A stretch of 64,000 bases of DNA from Flammeovirga pacifica (GTDB lineage: Bacteria > Bacteroidota > Bacteroidia > Cytophagales > Flammeovirgaceae). The stretch lies in assembly GCF_000807855.2 (NCBI RefSeq), contig NZ_JRYR02000001.1, forward strand, positions 3,165,438-3,229,437. Reading direction: 5' to 3'. The position numbers were made by a program, and so were the translations under genes. Positions 27,701-35,869 of the stretch are shown here, one piece after another. Below the pieces are notes generated by a model, which made no database searches, was not told the DNA's origin, and saw nothing but the letters and a program-made list of their open reading frames with translations. The stretch's first letter is position 1. The number at the start of each line of letters is the position of its first letter.

Positions 27701-28100
27701 CTACTATTGATTTATTTTCTGTATATCTACGACCTGTTTCTTTTACCACTGCAAAAGCTTGCGGTAAAAGGTCCAATAGAATTTCTTCTAACTTATCGTT
27801 ACGGTCTTTCTTTAATTTATCGATATCCTTGAAAGCCTTGTCTTTAAAAGCCAAATCTAACTTAGGATCATTATCAACAGACTGCTTTAACTCATCAATT
27901 TGAACATCAATATCATTTAGCCCTTTTTCGATATAATCAATGAAATAAGCGGTTTTACCTCTTAATTCATCATCAGAAATACTTTGAAGCTTTTGATATT
28001 CTGTATTAATCTTTTCAATATAAGGGGTAATTTTCTTAAGGTCCCTTTCTGATTTTGTACCAAAAACCTTTGAAAATACTTTGGTTATTGATTCTAACAT
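24714..28100 (-). CDS. secA: Protein translocase ATPase SecA
   Basis: An 1128-residue SecA, the ATPase that drives preproteins through SecYEG. The Walker A motif MTGEGKT is at 196-202. Also present are VNDYLAKRDSEWN, YGTNNEFGFDYLRDNM, IDEVDSVLIDDARTPLIISG, NMAGRGTDIKL and GRSGRQGDPGSTQFFVSLED. Insertions near 340-440 explain the length. The C-terminal tail is Pro/Gln-rich (about 1050-1090) and ends in a basic segment with KYQNGTVKEGVKYKTVEADI rather than the zinc-binding Cys-x-Cys SecB-binding tail of many proteobacterial SecAs. It has a good promoter (28168-28196) and is probably transcribed alone. Confidence 0.98.
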   Translation of the reverse strand: MLESITKVFSKVFGTKSERDLKKITPYIEKINTEYQKLQSISDDELRGKTAYFIDYIEKGLNDIDVQIDELKQSVDNDPKLDLAFKDKAFKDIDKLKKDRNDKLEEILLDLLPQAFAVVKETGRRYTENKSIVVTASDYDREMAAKYENVTIDGEKATWANKWLAAGTEVEWNMIHYDVQLLGGIFLHQGKVGEMMTGEGKTLVGTLPAYLNALAKRGVHVVTVNDYLAKRDSEWNAPLFQFHGLSVDCIDKHQPNSDSRRKAYRADITYGTNNEFGFDYLRDNMARDKDDLVQREHHFAMIDEVDSVLIDDARTPLIISGPVPKGDQQEEFAELRPKVQTLVDEQRKQAQKMLNEAKKLIKEGDKTQGGLQLLRVHRSLPKYKPLIKFLGEEGMKQLLQKVEGEYMQDNNRRMPEADEPLLFVIEEKNNSVELTENGIKTVTGHNSPDFFVLPDLATGIGKIENDPEKSDEEKIEAKDALIADFDTKSQRIHLMKQLLKAYTLFEKDIDYILVDNKVKIVDEQTGRVMEGRRYSDGLHQALEAKENVKIEDATQTYATVTLQNYFRMYHKLTGMTGTAITEAGEFWEIYELDVVTVPTHRPIIRDDREDFVYKTVREKFNAVAEEVLKLVEQGRPVLVGTTSVENSEIMSRLLKMRGIDHQILNAKQHGREAEVVAKAGQSGAVTIATNMAGRGTDIKLPAEVKGAGGLAIIGTSRHESRRVDRQLRGRSGRQGDPGSTQFFVSLEDNLMRLFGSERIASVMDRLGLEEGEVIQHSMITKSIERAQRKVEENNFAIRKRLLEYDDVMNYQREVIYRRRRNALFGDRLQVDIMNTFFDVCGNIAETHVGNYEGFKLDALKVLGVSTEINQDGFHELNEEHLTQELYKEALEHYKSKNQSIWEKAKPIFEKVKEERGGVVENIVMPFTDGHRMFQINVNLDNALESDGDEVGTALAQSATLAVIDHLWKDHLREMDELKQQVQNAVHEQKDPLLIYKFESFNLFKSFIAEVNDEIISFLSKARIPVQEQPPMPAAPQQQRRPEPQVTASKADAGSSLGNDPKPQIPQGQGAPQAPRAPVEVVKPRNSDKTYSRNDRVNVKYQNGTVKEGVKYKTVEADIENGNCVILES

Positions 28101-28167
28101 ATATGTTTTTTAAAAATGTGTAATCTTATAGAATTGACAATCTATTATAGGGAATAGATAATCGAAA

Positions 28168-28196
28168 CAAATTTAATGTAATTAAACGATATTCAA
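28168..28196 (-). promoter_or_regulatory. Promoter of secA
   Basis: On the minus strand a TTG (28194-28196) is followed 18 bases later by TAAATTTG (28168-28175), matching the Bacteroidota TTG-N(about 19)-TAnnTTTG promoter. It lies 68 bases before the secA start. This is the best complete promoter seen in the window. Confidence 0.6.
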
Positions 28197-28248
28197 TAAA
28201 TAGATGATAGAAGATATATGTGATTATTCACATTTTTTGCTACTAAAT

Positions 28249-28285
28249 AAAAAAAACCGAAGAAATTATTCCTATTTCTTCGGTT
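28249..28285 (-). terminator. Terminator of the FKBP-lipoprotein operon
   Basis: AACCGAAGAAAT and ATTTCTTCGGTT form a perfect 12-bp stem. On the minus strand it is followed by eight T residues, about 40 bases after the stop at 28328. Confidence 0.88.
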
Positions 28286-28327
28286 TTTATCTATGACTAC
28301 AAGTTATAAGTCTTCCGTTCAGAATTC

Positions 28328-28882
28328 TTATTGCTCATCAGTTTTCCATAAACTATCTATTTGCATGGTAAAAATGAGAGAAGATCTACCTGGTATATTA
28401 GGAGGGCTTCCTGCCACACCATATCCATACTGTGATGGAATAACCACTTTAGCTATCTCATGTTCATGCATTTCAAATAACGCAATATTCCACCCCTCAA
28501 TAACAGATGTTTTTCCTAAAACTACCTCAAAAGGTACTCCTGTTAAAACATTACTATCAAAAGGAACAGCCTCTGGACCTCTTACCCATCCTGTATAAGT
28601 TACGTGAATTGAATCACCAAAACTAATTTTACGATCTGGATCTATAGGTTGCCCTGTAGTTGTACCTGTAGAGGTCATGTATACCCCAAATTTCAGGTAT
28701 TGATCTACATCGCTGTCATTATCAGCAACAAATACACTATCTGCAATAATGTATTGTCTAATTAAAAAATCTTCAGCTGCATTTTCATCAATATCTTCTA
28801 GCACATCGCTCTTTTCAGTACAAGAGAAAATGCTAAAACATGCAGCGAATAATAAAAAGTAATATGGAATGCGTAATTGCAT
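28328..28882 (-). CDS. FKBP-type peptidyl-prolyl isomerase lipoprotein
   Basis: A 184-residue lipoprotein (MQLRIPYYFLLFAACFSIFSC, lipobox Cys21) with an FKBP domain in the C-terminal 100 residues: GDSIHVTYTGWV, PFDSNVLTGVPFEVVLGKTS, VIEGWNIALFEMHEHEIAKV, VIPSQYGYGVAGSP and SLIFTMQIDSL. It probably folds proteins in the periplasm. It is the last of three related lipoprotein genes in the same direction and lies 28 bp after the second. Proteins of this kind in Bacteroidota include GldI of the gliding/T9SS machinery. I cannot say which of the three, if any, is the GldI equivalent. Confidence 0.9.
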   Translation of the reverse strand: MQLRIPYYFLLFAACFSIFSCTEKSDVLEDIDENAAEDFLIRQYIIADSVFVADNDSDVDQYLKFGVYMTSTGTTTGQPIDPDRKISFGDSIHVTYTGWVRGPEAVPFDSNVLTGVPFEVVLGKTSVIEGWNIALFEMHEHEIAKVVIPSQYGYGVAGSPPNIPGRSSLIFTMQIDSLWKTDEQ

Positions 28883-28910
28883 AATTTGATAAAGTAAATG
28901 ACTAATTATC

Positions 28911-30035
28911 TTAATCTTTTTCTTCCACTGTTATTTTAAACACAAGTGTTTTAAATGGACGAATTCTTTTGAACAAGTCAAAAGTTTGTGGATTGTCTCC
29001 TGTTTCCCAGTATGCCGTATGTGAAGGCATTACAAAGATAGCAGATTCTCCGTATTTCATTGTTCTTAATGCTTTATACCAACCATTAATCACTTGAGTA
29101 GTGGCATTTTCGTCACGAGCAGCTTTAGCACTTTCGTAAACTCTTAAGTTCAATGGTGTATCTGAATCAATATTTGAATCGAAAACTAAACTTTCTCTAT
29201 CTGGAGAAGTAACACTAATAAATTTACCTTCATAACGCACATTTACAGTATCACCTATAGATATAACATCTCCGCTACCATCAGTAACTGTTTTCTTAAC
29301 GATGTAATCAGGTATTTCTAATGGTATACCATCTTTACCCCATTCTTCTTCAACAATCGAAGAGTTACTAAATAGTGTATCATTTTCAATTCCACTGAAT
29401 CCTGGAATTGAATCTTGAGCATATTGTTGTGCTAAAGATTTTTCATGCTCGGCTTGAGAATAAACATTTCTTACCGCTTTAATTTGTAATTTTTCAGCAG
29501 TTATGATATCATTAAACTGAAGACCAATACCTGAAGAAGAAGTACCTCCAAAGGCTAAATAAGAAGGGATATACACTCTTTCAGGAATTTCTGTTCCTCT
29601 TAAGTTTATTACAGCATCTAAGTAACCTAAACATATGGCACCTCTACGCATTGCAAATGTGTAAGTAGAATCCTTTAAAAATACTTGAGTCACCAAGTTA
29701 TCTGGGTCTGTATCAACTTGCTCATTACCAATCAAACTTTGATCAAACCTTCTAAGATCAAGAGTTGACTCAATGATACGTATATCATGGCCACTATCAT
29801 CTGGTTTTGCAGGTGGGAATAAAATACCCTCGTTTGGAGTAATATACACTCCGTAACCTGAACCTAGCGATGATGTTTTAAAATAGTCAATATTATTGTC
29901 GTTTAAGTAGTTTTCAAGTGTTTGAGTATCTTGAGCTACATAATCTACAATATCATTTTTTAGACAACCTGTCATAGCTAATAAGAAGCCAGCAGATATA
30001 ATAAATTTAAAGAAATTGTTGTAAGTATTGTTCAT
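28911..30035 (-). CDS. Lipoprotein with FKBP-like domains
   Basis: A 374-residue lipoprotein (signal ending LLAMTGC, Cys24). The C-terminal part (about 240-374) is a recognisable FKBP domain with GDTVNVRYEGKFI, LVFDSNIDSDTPLNLRV, VINGWYKALRTMKYGESAIF, VMPSHTAYW and LVFKITVEEKD. The middle (about 105-200; FALRRGAICLGYLDAVINL, YIPSYLAFGG and SSSGIGLQFNDI) looks like a second, degenerate FKBP unit. Several substrate-pocket residues are altered, so it may be a chaperone rather than an active isomerase. It shares a block with the FKBP genes at 28328 and 30212, but a long hairpin precedes it. Confidence 0.82.
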   Translation of the reverse strand: MNNTYNNFFKFIISAGFLLAMTGCLKNDIVDYVAQDTQTLENYLNDNNIDYFKTSSLGSGYGVYITPNEGILFPPAKPDDSGHDIRIIESTLDLRRFDQSLIGNEQVDTDPDNLVTQVFLKDSTYTFAMRRGAICLGYLDAVINLRGTEIPERVYIPSYLAFGGTSSSGIGLQFNDIITAEKLQIKAVRNVYSQAEHEKSLAQQYAQDSIPGFSGIENDTLFSNSSIVEEEWGKDGIPLEIPDYIVKKTVTDGSGDVISIGDTVNVRYEGKFISVTSPDRESLVFDSNIDSDTPLNLRVYESAKAARDENATTQVINGWYKALRTMKYGESAIFVMPSHTAYWETGDNPQTFDLFKRIRPFKTLVFKITVEEKD

Positions 30036-30114
30036 AAGATAAGTAGGTTTTTATTTAATTAGATTTCCACTTAATGTATTCAACAAGAGGCAGTTAAAAT
30101 CCACATTTCCAATA

Positions 30115-30154
30115 ACAACAAATTTACCAATATTAATAATGGTAAATTTGTTGT
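30115..30154 (-). terminator. Long hairpin between two FKBP lipoprotein genes
   Basis: ACAACAAATTTACCA (30115-30129) and TGGTAAATTTGTTGT (30140-30154) form a perfect 15-bp stem in the 176-bp gap. The following T content is modest, so it may terminate the nrnA-FKBP transcript or only attenuate it. Confidence 0.5.
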
Positions 30155-30211
30155 ATTATAATATATTATCTATTTATAAGTCTATTTAAGAAACTTATCT
30201 TAATTCTTAAA

Positions 30212-31123
30212 TTATTTTGTGTTTGGTGCTTCTGGTGAAGAGAAGTTTACCAATTCTACATCAAACTTAAGTACCGAGTTTGCAGGGATTTGCGCTCCCA
30301 TTGCTCTTTGACCATAAGCTAACGGAGAAGGAACGTACAAAGTAGCTTTAGCACCTTTGTTTAACAAAGCGATACCTTCATCCCAACCTTTGATTACTCT
30401 ACCTTGACCCAATACGAACGGTAATGGTTGCCCGCGATCTAAAGAAGAATCAAATTTAGACCCATCTAACAAAGTACCAGTATAGTGAACTTCTACGTTA
30501 TCACCATTTTGTGGTTGTGGTCCTTTACCTTCTTGAGTGATTACATAATACAAACCTGATTCAGTTTTTTGAACCCCGTTGATATTGTTTTTAGAAAGGT
30601 AATCTTGAATTAATTTATCATCAATAGCAATTTGTGCCTTTGCGTCTTCTTCAGCTTCTGCTTCTTTTACTTGAGTATAATCTTCTCTGTTATCAAAAAC
30701 TCTTGATAAACGAAGACCTACAGTAACTACATCTAAGCTATCCTTCACAAATGGAGGTAACATTTTACCAAAGAAATCTTTAGCTACGATAGTCATTTGA
30801 GTAGAATCACCCTCATGTGCCATCATTAACATCTCGATAATAGGATCAATTTGTTGACCTTCAGCAATTGCTTTTTTGAAAACTGAATCGGGAGGAATAA
30901 CAAACATTTCATATTCTCCTCTACCCATCATTGAGTTTTCGAAAAGAGTTGAATCTTTGTCATCAGAAATTTTGAATTTAAATTCGATAACGTTGTTTTC
31001 GATTGGCTTCACTCCATTTCCGTTCTCAACTACATCAAACTCTCTACCAGATTGAGTTTTTTTAGTACATGCAACAGCACCCAACATAAGGATACCTACT
31101 GCAATTTTCTTTGTAATTTGCAT
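30212..31123 (-). CDS. FKBP-type peptidyl-prolyl isomerase lipoprotein, two-domain
   Basis: A 303-residue lipoprotein (MQITKKIAVGILMLGAVAC, Cys19). Residues about 25-155 are an FKBP-like but degenerate N-terminal half. The C-terminal FKBP domain (about 185-295) is canonical: TESGLYYVITQEGKGPQPQ, NGDNVEVHYTGTLLDGSKFD, SSLDRGQPLPFVLGQGRVI, KGWDEGIALLNKGAKATLYV, PSPLAYGQRA and IPANSVLKFDVELV. It should catalyse proline isomerisation in the periplasm. It is 19 bp downstream of nrnA on the same strand, an arrangement seen near gldI in flavobacteria (from memory). Confidence 0.93.
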   Translation of the reverse strand: MQITKKIAVGILMLGAVACTKKTQSGREFDVVENGNGVKPIENNVIEFKFKISDDKDSTLFENSMMGRGEYEMFVIPPDSVFKKAIAEGQQIDPIIEMLMMAHEGDSTQMTIVAKDFFGKMLPPFVKDSLDVVTVGLRLSRVFDNREDYTQVKEAEAEEDAKAQIAIDDKLIQDYLSKNNINGVQKTESGLYYVITQEGKGPQPQNGDNVEVHYTGTLLDGSKFDSSLDRGQPLPFVLGQGRVIKGWDEGIALLNKGAKATLYVPSPLAYGQRAMGAQIPANSVLKFDVELVNFSSPEAPNTK

Positions 31124-31142
31124 ATTTAGTTTTAATATAAAT

Positions 31143-32156
31143 CTATTTCAGTTTCTCTTCTAAAACTTTTTTAAATAAGGCTACAGCCTCATCAATAGTC
31201 ATTCCATCTACTCTGCCACCTGCTGCATTTTTATGACCTCCGCCATTAAAATGCTCTGCAGCTAAATCTGCTACAGAAAAGTCGCCAATAGAACGTAAGG
31301 ATACTTTAATACCGTCTCTTTCGTCTGTTTCTTTAAATATACCTGCAATCTTAATTCCATTCACAGACAAAGCATAATTCACTAATCCTTCTGTGTCTCC
31401 AGATTGTAGCTTATAATTGTCTCTGTCGTCTTGAGATACTGTAAAAAAACCTGTATTTAAATCAGACCAAAAAGTAAGGTTTTCTTTTAATGCATGACCC
31501 AAGAAACGTAATCTTCTCTCTGTGTTATTGTCATATATTAGATTGTATAACCTTGCTGTATCTAAGCCTGTATCTTTTAAAGCGGCGGCAATACGTAATG
31601 TTCTACTACTTACACTAGGGTATTTAAACGATCCTGTATCTGTAACAATACCTGCATATAGACATGCTGCGATACGTTGATCAATTTTTTGAGTCCCTTC
31701 GTCTAAGTCAATAAACTCATAGATTAATTGAGCTGCAGCAGCGGCATCAATATCCCAAAGTTCATAATCAGCAAACTCTACTTTACCTCTGTGGTGATCA
31801 ATCATCACAATAGTCTTATTACTTAATTGCTTTTCGACCATTGGACCTAGATCCTCTATTCTGCTCAATGCAGAAAAATCAACACAAAAAATAACATCAG
31901 CTTTATTAATAATGTCCTCTGATATTTCTGGTTGTTCTTTATCGTGAATAACTACTTCTTCATGGCCTGGCATCCAATGTAAAAATGATGGATAAGCATT
32001 TGGCGATAAAACAGTAGTGTTGTGCTCGTCTTTTCTTAGGTACCAAGATAAACCCAAAGCTGATCCTATGGCATCTGCATCTGGTTTTGTATGTGGTATG
32101 ATGACCACATTTCTTGGTTCTTCTAAAAATTCTTTAAGCGTATTAAAATTATGCAT
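31143..32156 (-). CDS. nrnA: DHH-family phosphoesterase, NrnA-like nanoRNase/pAp phosphatase
   Basis: A 337-residue DHH/DHHA1 protein. The metal-binding motifs are PHTKPDADAIGSALGL (motif I), FCVDFSALSRI (II), DHHRGK (III) and TDTGSFKYPSVSSRTLR (IV). The DHHA1 domain ends with HFNGGGHKNAAGG. NrnA enzymes degrade 2-5 nt RNA and dephosphorylate 3'-phosphoadenosine 5'-phosphate. A c-di-AMP-derived pApA role is also known for related proteins. It is the first gene of the minus-strand run with the FKBP lipoproteins, 19 bp from the next gene, which suggests coexpression. Confidence 0.93.
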   Translation of the reverse strand: MHNFNTLKEFLEEPRNVVIIPHTKPDADAIGSALGLSWYLRKDEHNTTVLSPNAYPSFLHWMPGHEEVVIHDKEQPEISEDIINKADVIFCVDFSALSRIEDLGPMVEKQLSNKTIVMIDHHRGKVEFADYELWDIDAAAAAQLIYEFIDLDEGTQKIDQRIAACLYAGIVTDTGSFKYPSVSSRTLRIAAALKDTGLDTARLYNLIYDNNTERRLRFLGHALKENLTFWSDLNTGFFTVSQDDRDNYKLQSGDTEGLVNYALSVNGIKIAGIFKETDERDGIKVSLRSIGDFSVADLAAEHFNGGGHKNAAGGRVDGMTIDEAVALFKKVLEEKLK

Positions 32157-32423
32157 AAGTTGATTTGCTCATAGCATGAATACCGTTCTTCTCTTCCAAC
32201 ACGTCAGATGATTCATGCGGTTGCATATGAATTAGCACACAAAAGTCTTAAAAAATGTACTCTTAATCAATTTATTATCAATTATCTAACCCTTTTATGT
32301 ACTTTATTTAGATTTTTTTGACATTAAACAACACTAAATCAACATTTTAGAGGTATAAATATTCTCTATTAATTTCCTATAAATCAGATAAATCACCTTT
32401 TTAAAAATTAAAATGAGGTTAAA

Positions 32424-32498
32424 ATGAAAGCGGTTTTGTTAAAAAATAGAAATTACGCAACCAAATTACTATTCAGTCGTTCGATTAAACAAGGATAA
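32424..32498 (+). CDS. Possible 24-residue basic peptide or sRNA region
   Basis: The frame MKAVLLKNRNYATKLLFSRS followed by IKQG starts in a purine-rich context (ATGAGGTTAAAATG) and stops 40 bases before a strong terminator. It is basic and amphipathic. With a terminator but no other gene, either this peptide or a small RNA covering it is probably made. No family is recognised. Confidence 0.35.
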   Translation: MKAVLLKNRNYATKLLFSRSIKQG

Positions 32499-32537
32499 TA
32501 AAAAATTGATTAGGTAGTAGATTAGTTAAGATCGTGC

Positions 32538-32573
32538 AAAAGGGATTTCACTTTGTGATATCCCTTTTTTTTT
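32538..32573 (+). terminator. Orphan plus-strand terminator
   Basis: AAAGGGAT and ATCCCTTT flank an inner CAC/GTG pairing, and nine or more T residues follow. It lies in the nrnA-mutS divergent gap and cannot end either gene. Confidence 0.85.
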
Positions 32574-32614
32574 GATTAGTGATAAATGTATAGTGAATTC
32601 TACTTCTCATTTCC

Positions 32615-32622
32615 TAAATTTG
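32615..32622 (+). promoter_or_regulatory. Candidate -7 promoter element for mutS
   Basis: TAAATTTG fits TAnnTTTG about 60-70 bases before the mutS start and after the orphan terminator. No -33 TTG at the normal distance. Confidence 0.4.
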
Positions 32623-32693
32623 TTGATTGGAGTATTTGAAGCAATTCTGAAATAATATTTTGCTTCTGAAGATGAATTAAATTGGCAAATACA

Positions 32694-35309
32694 TTGGCAA
32701 AAGGGAAAACTAAAGAGAAAAAAGAAACACCCATGATGAAACAGTTTAATGCCATTAAGGCAAAACATCCAACAGCGATGTTACTGTTTAGAGTTGGTGA
32801 TTTTTATGAGACATTTGGTGATGATGCAGTTACTGCAAGTAAAATTCTTGATATCGTTCTAACGAAGCGTTCTAATGGAGCTGCTTCTGAGATGGCGTTA
32901 GCTGGATTTCCACATCATGCTTTAGATACCTATTTGCCTAAATTAGTTAAGGCTGGGCAAAGAGTTGCTATTGTAGACCAATTAGAAGACCCTAAAACCG
33001 CAAAAGGTGTGGTTAAAAGAGGCATTACTGAGTTGGTTACTCCTGGTGTTTCTATGAATGATAATGTACTAAGTGTAAAACAAAATAATTATTTATGCGC
33101 AGTACACATTGTCAAAGATCAACTTGGTATTTCTTTCCTTGATATTTCTACTGGTGAGTTTTTTGTAGCACAAGGCGATCAGAACTACATTGATAAACTT
33201 CTACAAGGGTTTTCTCCATCAGAAGTGCTCTACTGCAGAAATGATCAGGATAAATACAAAGATATTTTTGGTGATACCTACCCTACTTTCCGTCAGGATG
33301 ACTGGGTCTATACTTCTGAGTATGCTTACGAGAAGCTGACAAATCATTTTAAAACAAAAAACCTTAAAGGGTTTGGTATAGAAAACCTGCCTTTAGCGAT
33401 TATTGCTGCAGGTGCAATTCTTAACTACCTAGAACTTACAGAACACCATCAAATAGAACATATTCATCAGATCAGTAGAATTCAAGAAGATAAATATGTT
33501 TGGTTAGATAAGTTTACTGCTAGAAGCTTAGAATTGATTTATCCTCAAAATGATGGCGGTATACCTCTTATTGATATTTTAGATCAGTGTGTTACTCCTA
33601 TGGGGGCGCGTTTGATGAAAAAATGGACGGTTCTTCCTTTAAAAGAAAAGAAAAGTATTGACCACCGATTAGCTGTAGTCAATTACTTTGTCGAAAATGA
33701 AGATACAGCAGAAGATGTACTCGCTCACTTAAGACAAGTAAATGATGTAGAACGCTTGATATCAAAAGTGGCGGTGGGAAGAGTCAACCCAAGAGAATTG
33801 GTGTATATCAAAAAAGCACTGCAACATTCTGCACCCATCAAAAAGCTACTTTCTGGTTGTCAGGCCTCAGAAATAAAAGAGATAGCGGACCACATCAATA
33901 CTTGTGATGTTTTAGTGGAACGCATCGAACAACAACTTCAAGATAATCCTCCGATCAACCCTGCCCAGGGAAGTATGATTAGAGAGGGAGTTGACAAAGA
34001 CTTGGATGAACTAAGATTGATTTCTCACTCCGGAAAAGATTTTCTTCAGAAGATACAGGAAAGAGAAAGTGAACGCACAGGAATTCCTTCTTTAAAAATT
34101 GGTTACAATAAAGTTTTCGGCTACTATTTAGAAGTTCGAAATACACATAGAGATAAAGTTCCTCAGGAGTGGATTCGTAAATCTACCCTAGTAAATGCAG
34201 AAAGGTACATTACAGAGGAATTGAAAAAATATGAGGAGAAAATTCTAAATGCTGAATCTCAGATTTCGGTGATTGAGAATAAGATTTTTATGGACTTGGT
34301 ACATACAGCCAACAAGTATATTACTCCTATTAAACAAACCGCTTCGACGCTTGCGAAGGTGGATTGCCTCCTTTCTTTTGCTCTTAATGCACTAGAATAT
34401 CAATATACACAGCCAACAATCACAGATGATCAGTCGCTTGATATTAAAGATGGACGCCACCCTGTAATTGAAAGACAACTTTCTGCAGATGATCCTTATA
34501 TACCTAATGATGTTTTCTTAGACAATCAAGAACAACAGATTATGGTTATTACAGGACCAAACATGTCGGGTAAATCAGCTTTATTACGTCAGACGGCATT
34601 AATTGTATTGATGGCACAAATGGGTTCTTTTGTACCTGCTTCTGCTGCTCAAATTGGTATAGTTGATAAGGTATTTACTAGAGTGGGTGCATCAGATAAC
34701 CTTTCTAAAGGTGAATCTACTTTTATGGTAGAGATGACAGAAACGGCAAGTATACTTAATAATATTTCTGATCGTTCTCTAGTCTTAATGGATGAGATTG
34801 GTAGAGGAACAAGTACTTATGATGGTGTTTCTATTGCTTGGGCGATTGTAGAATATCTGCATAATCATCAAAAAGCTAGGGCGAAGACATTATTTGCCAC
34901 TCACTATCATGAATTGAATGAGCTGGCAGTAGATTTCCCTCGAATTAAGAACTTTAGTGTATCAGTTAAAGAATATCAAAAGAAAATTATCTTCCTTAGA
35001 AAACTGAAAGAAGGAGGAAGCGAACATAGTTTTGGTATTCATGTAGCACAATTGGCTGGTATGCCTAATACTGTAGTAAGAAGATCAGAAGAAATCTTAG
35101 ATCACCTCGAAGAGGATAAAAGAAAAGAGAAAAATAAAGAAAAAATTAAAGAAGTTCCTAAAGAGAATTATCAACTTTCTATATTTGATACAGCATCAGA
35201 TCCTATTGCTAAAAAACTAAAGGAAGAAATGGAAAATTTAGATATTAATACCATGACACCATTAGATGCAATGATGAAATTAAACGAACTAAAGAAACTA
35301 TTAAATTAA
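32694..35309 (+). CDS. mutS: DNA mismatch repair protein MutS
   Basis: MutS of about 871 residues, the mismatch-recognition ATPase. I chose the second of two in-frame TTG codons (32694; the first is 32682), because MAKGKTKEKKETPMMKQ then matches the usual start and its context ACATTGGCAAA equals that of the fusA paralogue. The mismatch-reading Phe-x-Glu is in FRVGDFYETFGDDA. The Walker A motif TGPNMSGKSALLRQ is at about 620-630. STFMVEMTETASILNN, LVLMDEIGRGTSTYDG and FATHYHELNEL complete the ATPase. The C-terminal tail (LSIFDTASDPIAKKLK) is also typical. The DUF4199 gene follows after 9 bp. Confidence 0.97.
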   Translation: MAKGKTKEKKETPMMKQFNAIKAKHPTAMLLFRVGDFYETFGDDAVTASKILDIVLTKRSNGAASEMALAGFPHHALDTYLPKLVKAGQRVAIVDQLEDPKTAKGVVKRGITELVTPGVSMNDNVLSVKQNNYLCAVHIVKDQLGISFLDISTGEFFVAQGDQNYIDKLLQGFSPSEVLYCRNDQDKYKDIFGDTYPTFRQDDWVYTSEYAYEKLTNHFKTKNLKGFGIENLPLAIIAAGAILNYLELTEHHQIEHIHQISRIQEDKYVWLDKFTARSLELIYPQNDGGIPLIDILDQCVTPMGARLMKKWTVLPLKEKKSIDHRLAVVNYFVENEDTAEDVLAHLRQVNDVERLISKVAVGRVNPRELVYIKKALQHSAPIKKLLSGCQASEIKEIADHINTCDVLVERIEQQLQDNPPINPAQGSMIREGVDKDLDELRLISHSGKDFLQKIQERESERTGIPSLKIGYNKVFGYYLEVRNTHRDKVPQEWIRKSTLVNAERYITEELKKYEEKILNAESQISVIENKIFMDLVHTANKYITPIKQTASTLAKVDCLLSFALNALEYQYTQPTITDDQSLDIKDGRHPVIERQLSADDPYIPNDVFLDNQEQQIMVITGPNMSGKSALLRQTALIVLMAQMGSFVPASAAQIGIVDKVFTRVGASDNLSKGESTFMVEMTETASILNNISDRSLVLMDEIGRGTSTYDGVSIAWAIVEYLHNHQKARAKTLFATHYHELNELAVDFPRIKNFSVSVKEYQKKIIFLRKLKEGGSEHSFGIHVAQLAGMPNTVVRRSEEILDHLEEDKRKEKNKEKIKEVPKENYQLSIFDTASDPIAKKLKEEMENLDINTMTPLDAMMKLNELKKLLN

Positions 35310-35318
35310 TTTTTTGAT

Positions 35319-35849
35319 ATGGATATTTACGAAAAAGAACAACCAAAGAAATTTCCCGTTGCCATGAAATATGCTGCTATTGCAGGTGTATTTTCTTTCG
35401 GGTATTCTATCTTTTTAATGATGATGGAAAAAAGCCAAGATCAATTCTTAGGCATGTTAGGAATGGTTGTAACTGCTGTTGCTATGTTTATGGCAACTAG
35501 AGAATATAAAAATGATTGCGAAGGTTATTTACCTTTTAAAGAAGGGTTTAAAATTGGTGCATTAATGGGAGTAATTTCTTCATTTATCTCTAATTTGCTT
35601 AATTATTTTTATGTAGCATTTATTGATTCTAGCTTTATTGAACAAGCAGTAGATGTTACAGTAAAGGAAATGGAATCTAACCCTCAGATAACAGATGAAC
35701 AATTAGAGCAGTCGATAAAAATGGTAGAATGGATGATGGGTACTCCTATTCCTTTTCTCATTGCCTTTATTTTTGCATCAATTATGTCTTGTCTTCTTGC
35801 TCTTGGTGTTGCAGGAATTTTAAAGCAAGAAAATCCAGAAGCCGTTTAA
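35319..35849 (+). CDS. DUF4199 family membrane protein
   Basis: A 176-residue integral membrane protein of the Bacteroidota family DUF4199. Four helices are visible (about 15-35, 42-60, 74-98 and 148-170). The conserved YLPFKEGFKIGALMGVISS segment and the acidic stretch before the last helix (VTVKEMESNPQITDEQLEQS) fit the family. Function unknown. It is 9 bp after mutS and 20 bp before a GT2 glycosyltransferase; DUF4199 beside such glycosyltransferases is a frequent pairing in this phylum (from memory), suggesting a shared membrane role. Confidence 0.9.
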   Translation: MDIYEKEQPKKFPVAMKYAAIAGVFSFGYSIFLMMMEKSQDQFLGMLGMVVTAVAMFMATREYKNDCEGYLPFKEGFKIGALMGVISSFISNLLNYFYVAFIDSSFIEQAVDVTVKEMESNPQITDEQLEQSIKMVEWMMGTPIPFLIAFIFASIMSCLLALGVAGILKQENPEAV

Positions 35850-35869
35850 TTTTAAACTCATAAGAAAAT

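Larger units (their letters stand above)
32157..32681. other. 525-bp gap between divergent genes nrnA and mutS
   Basis: Contains a 24-codon frame (32424-32498), a strong plus-strand terminator (32538-32573) that belongs to no annotated gene, and a -7-like element for mutS (32615-32622). A short plus-strand transcript (small protein or sRNA) is therefore likely. The first 240 bases show nothing I can interpret. Confidence 0.55.
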
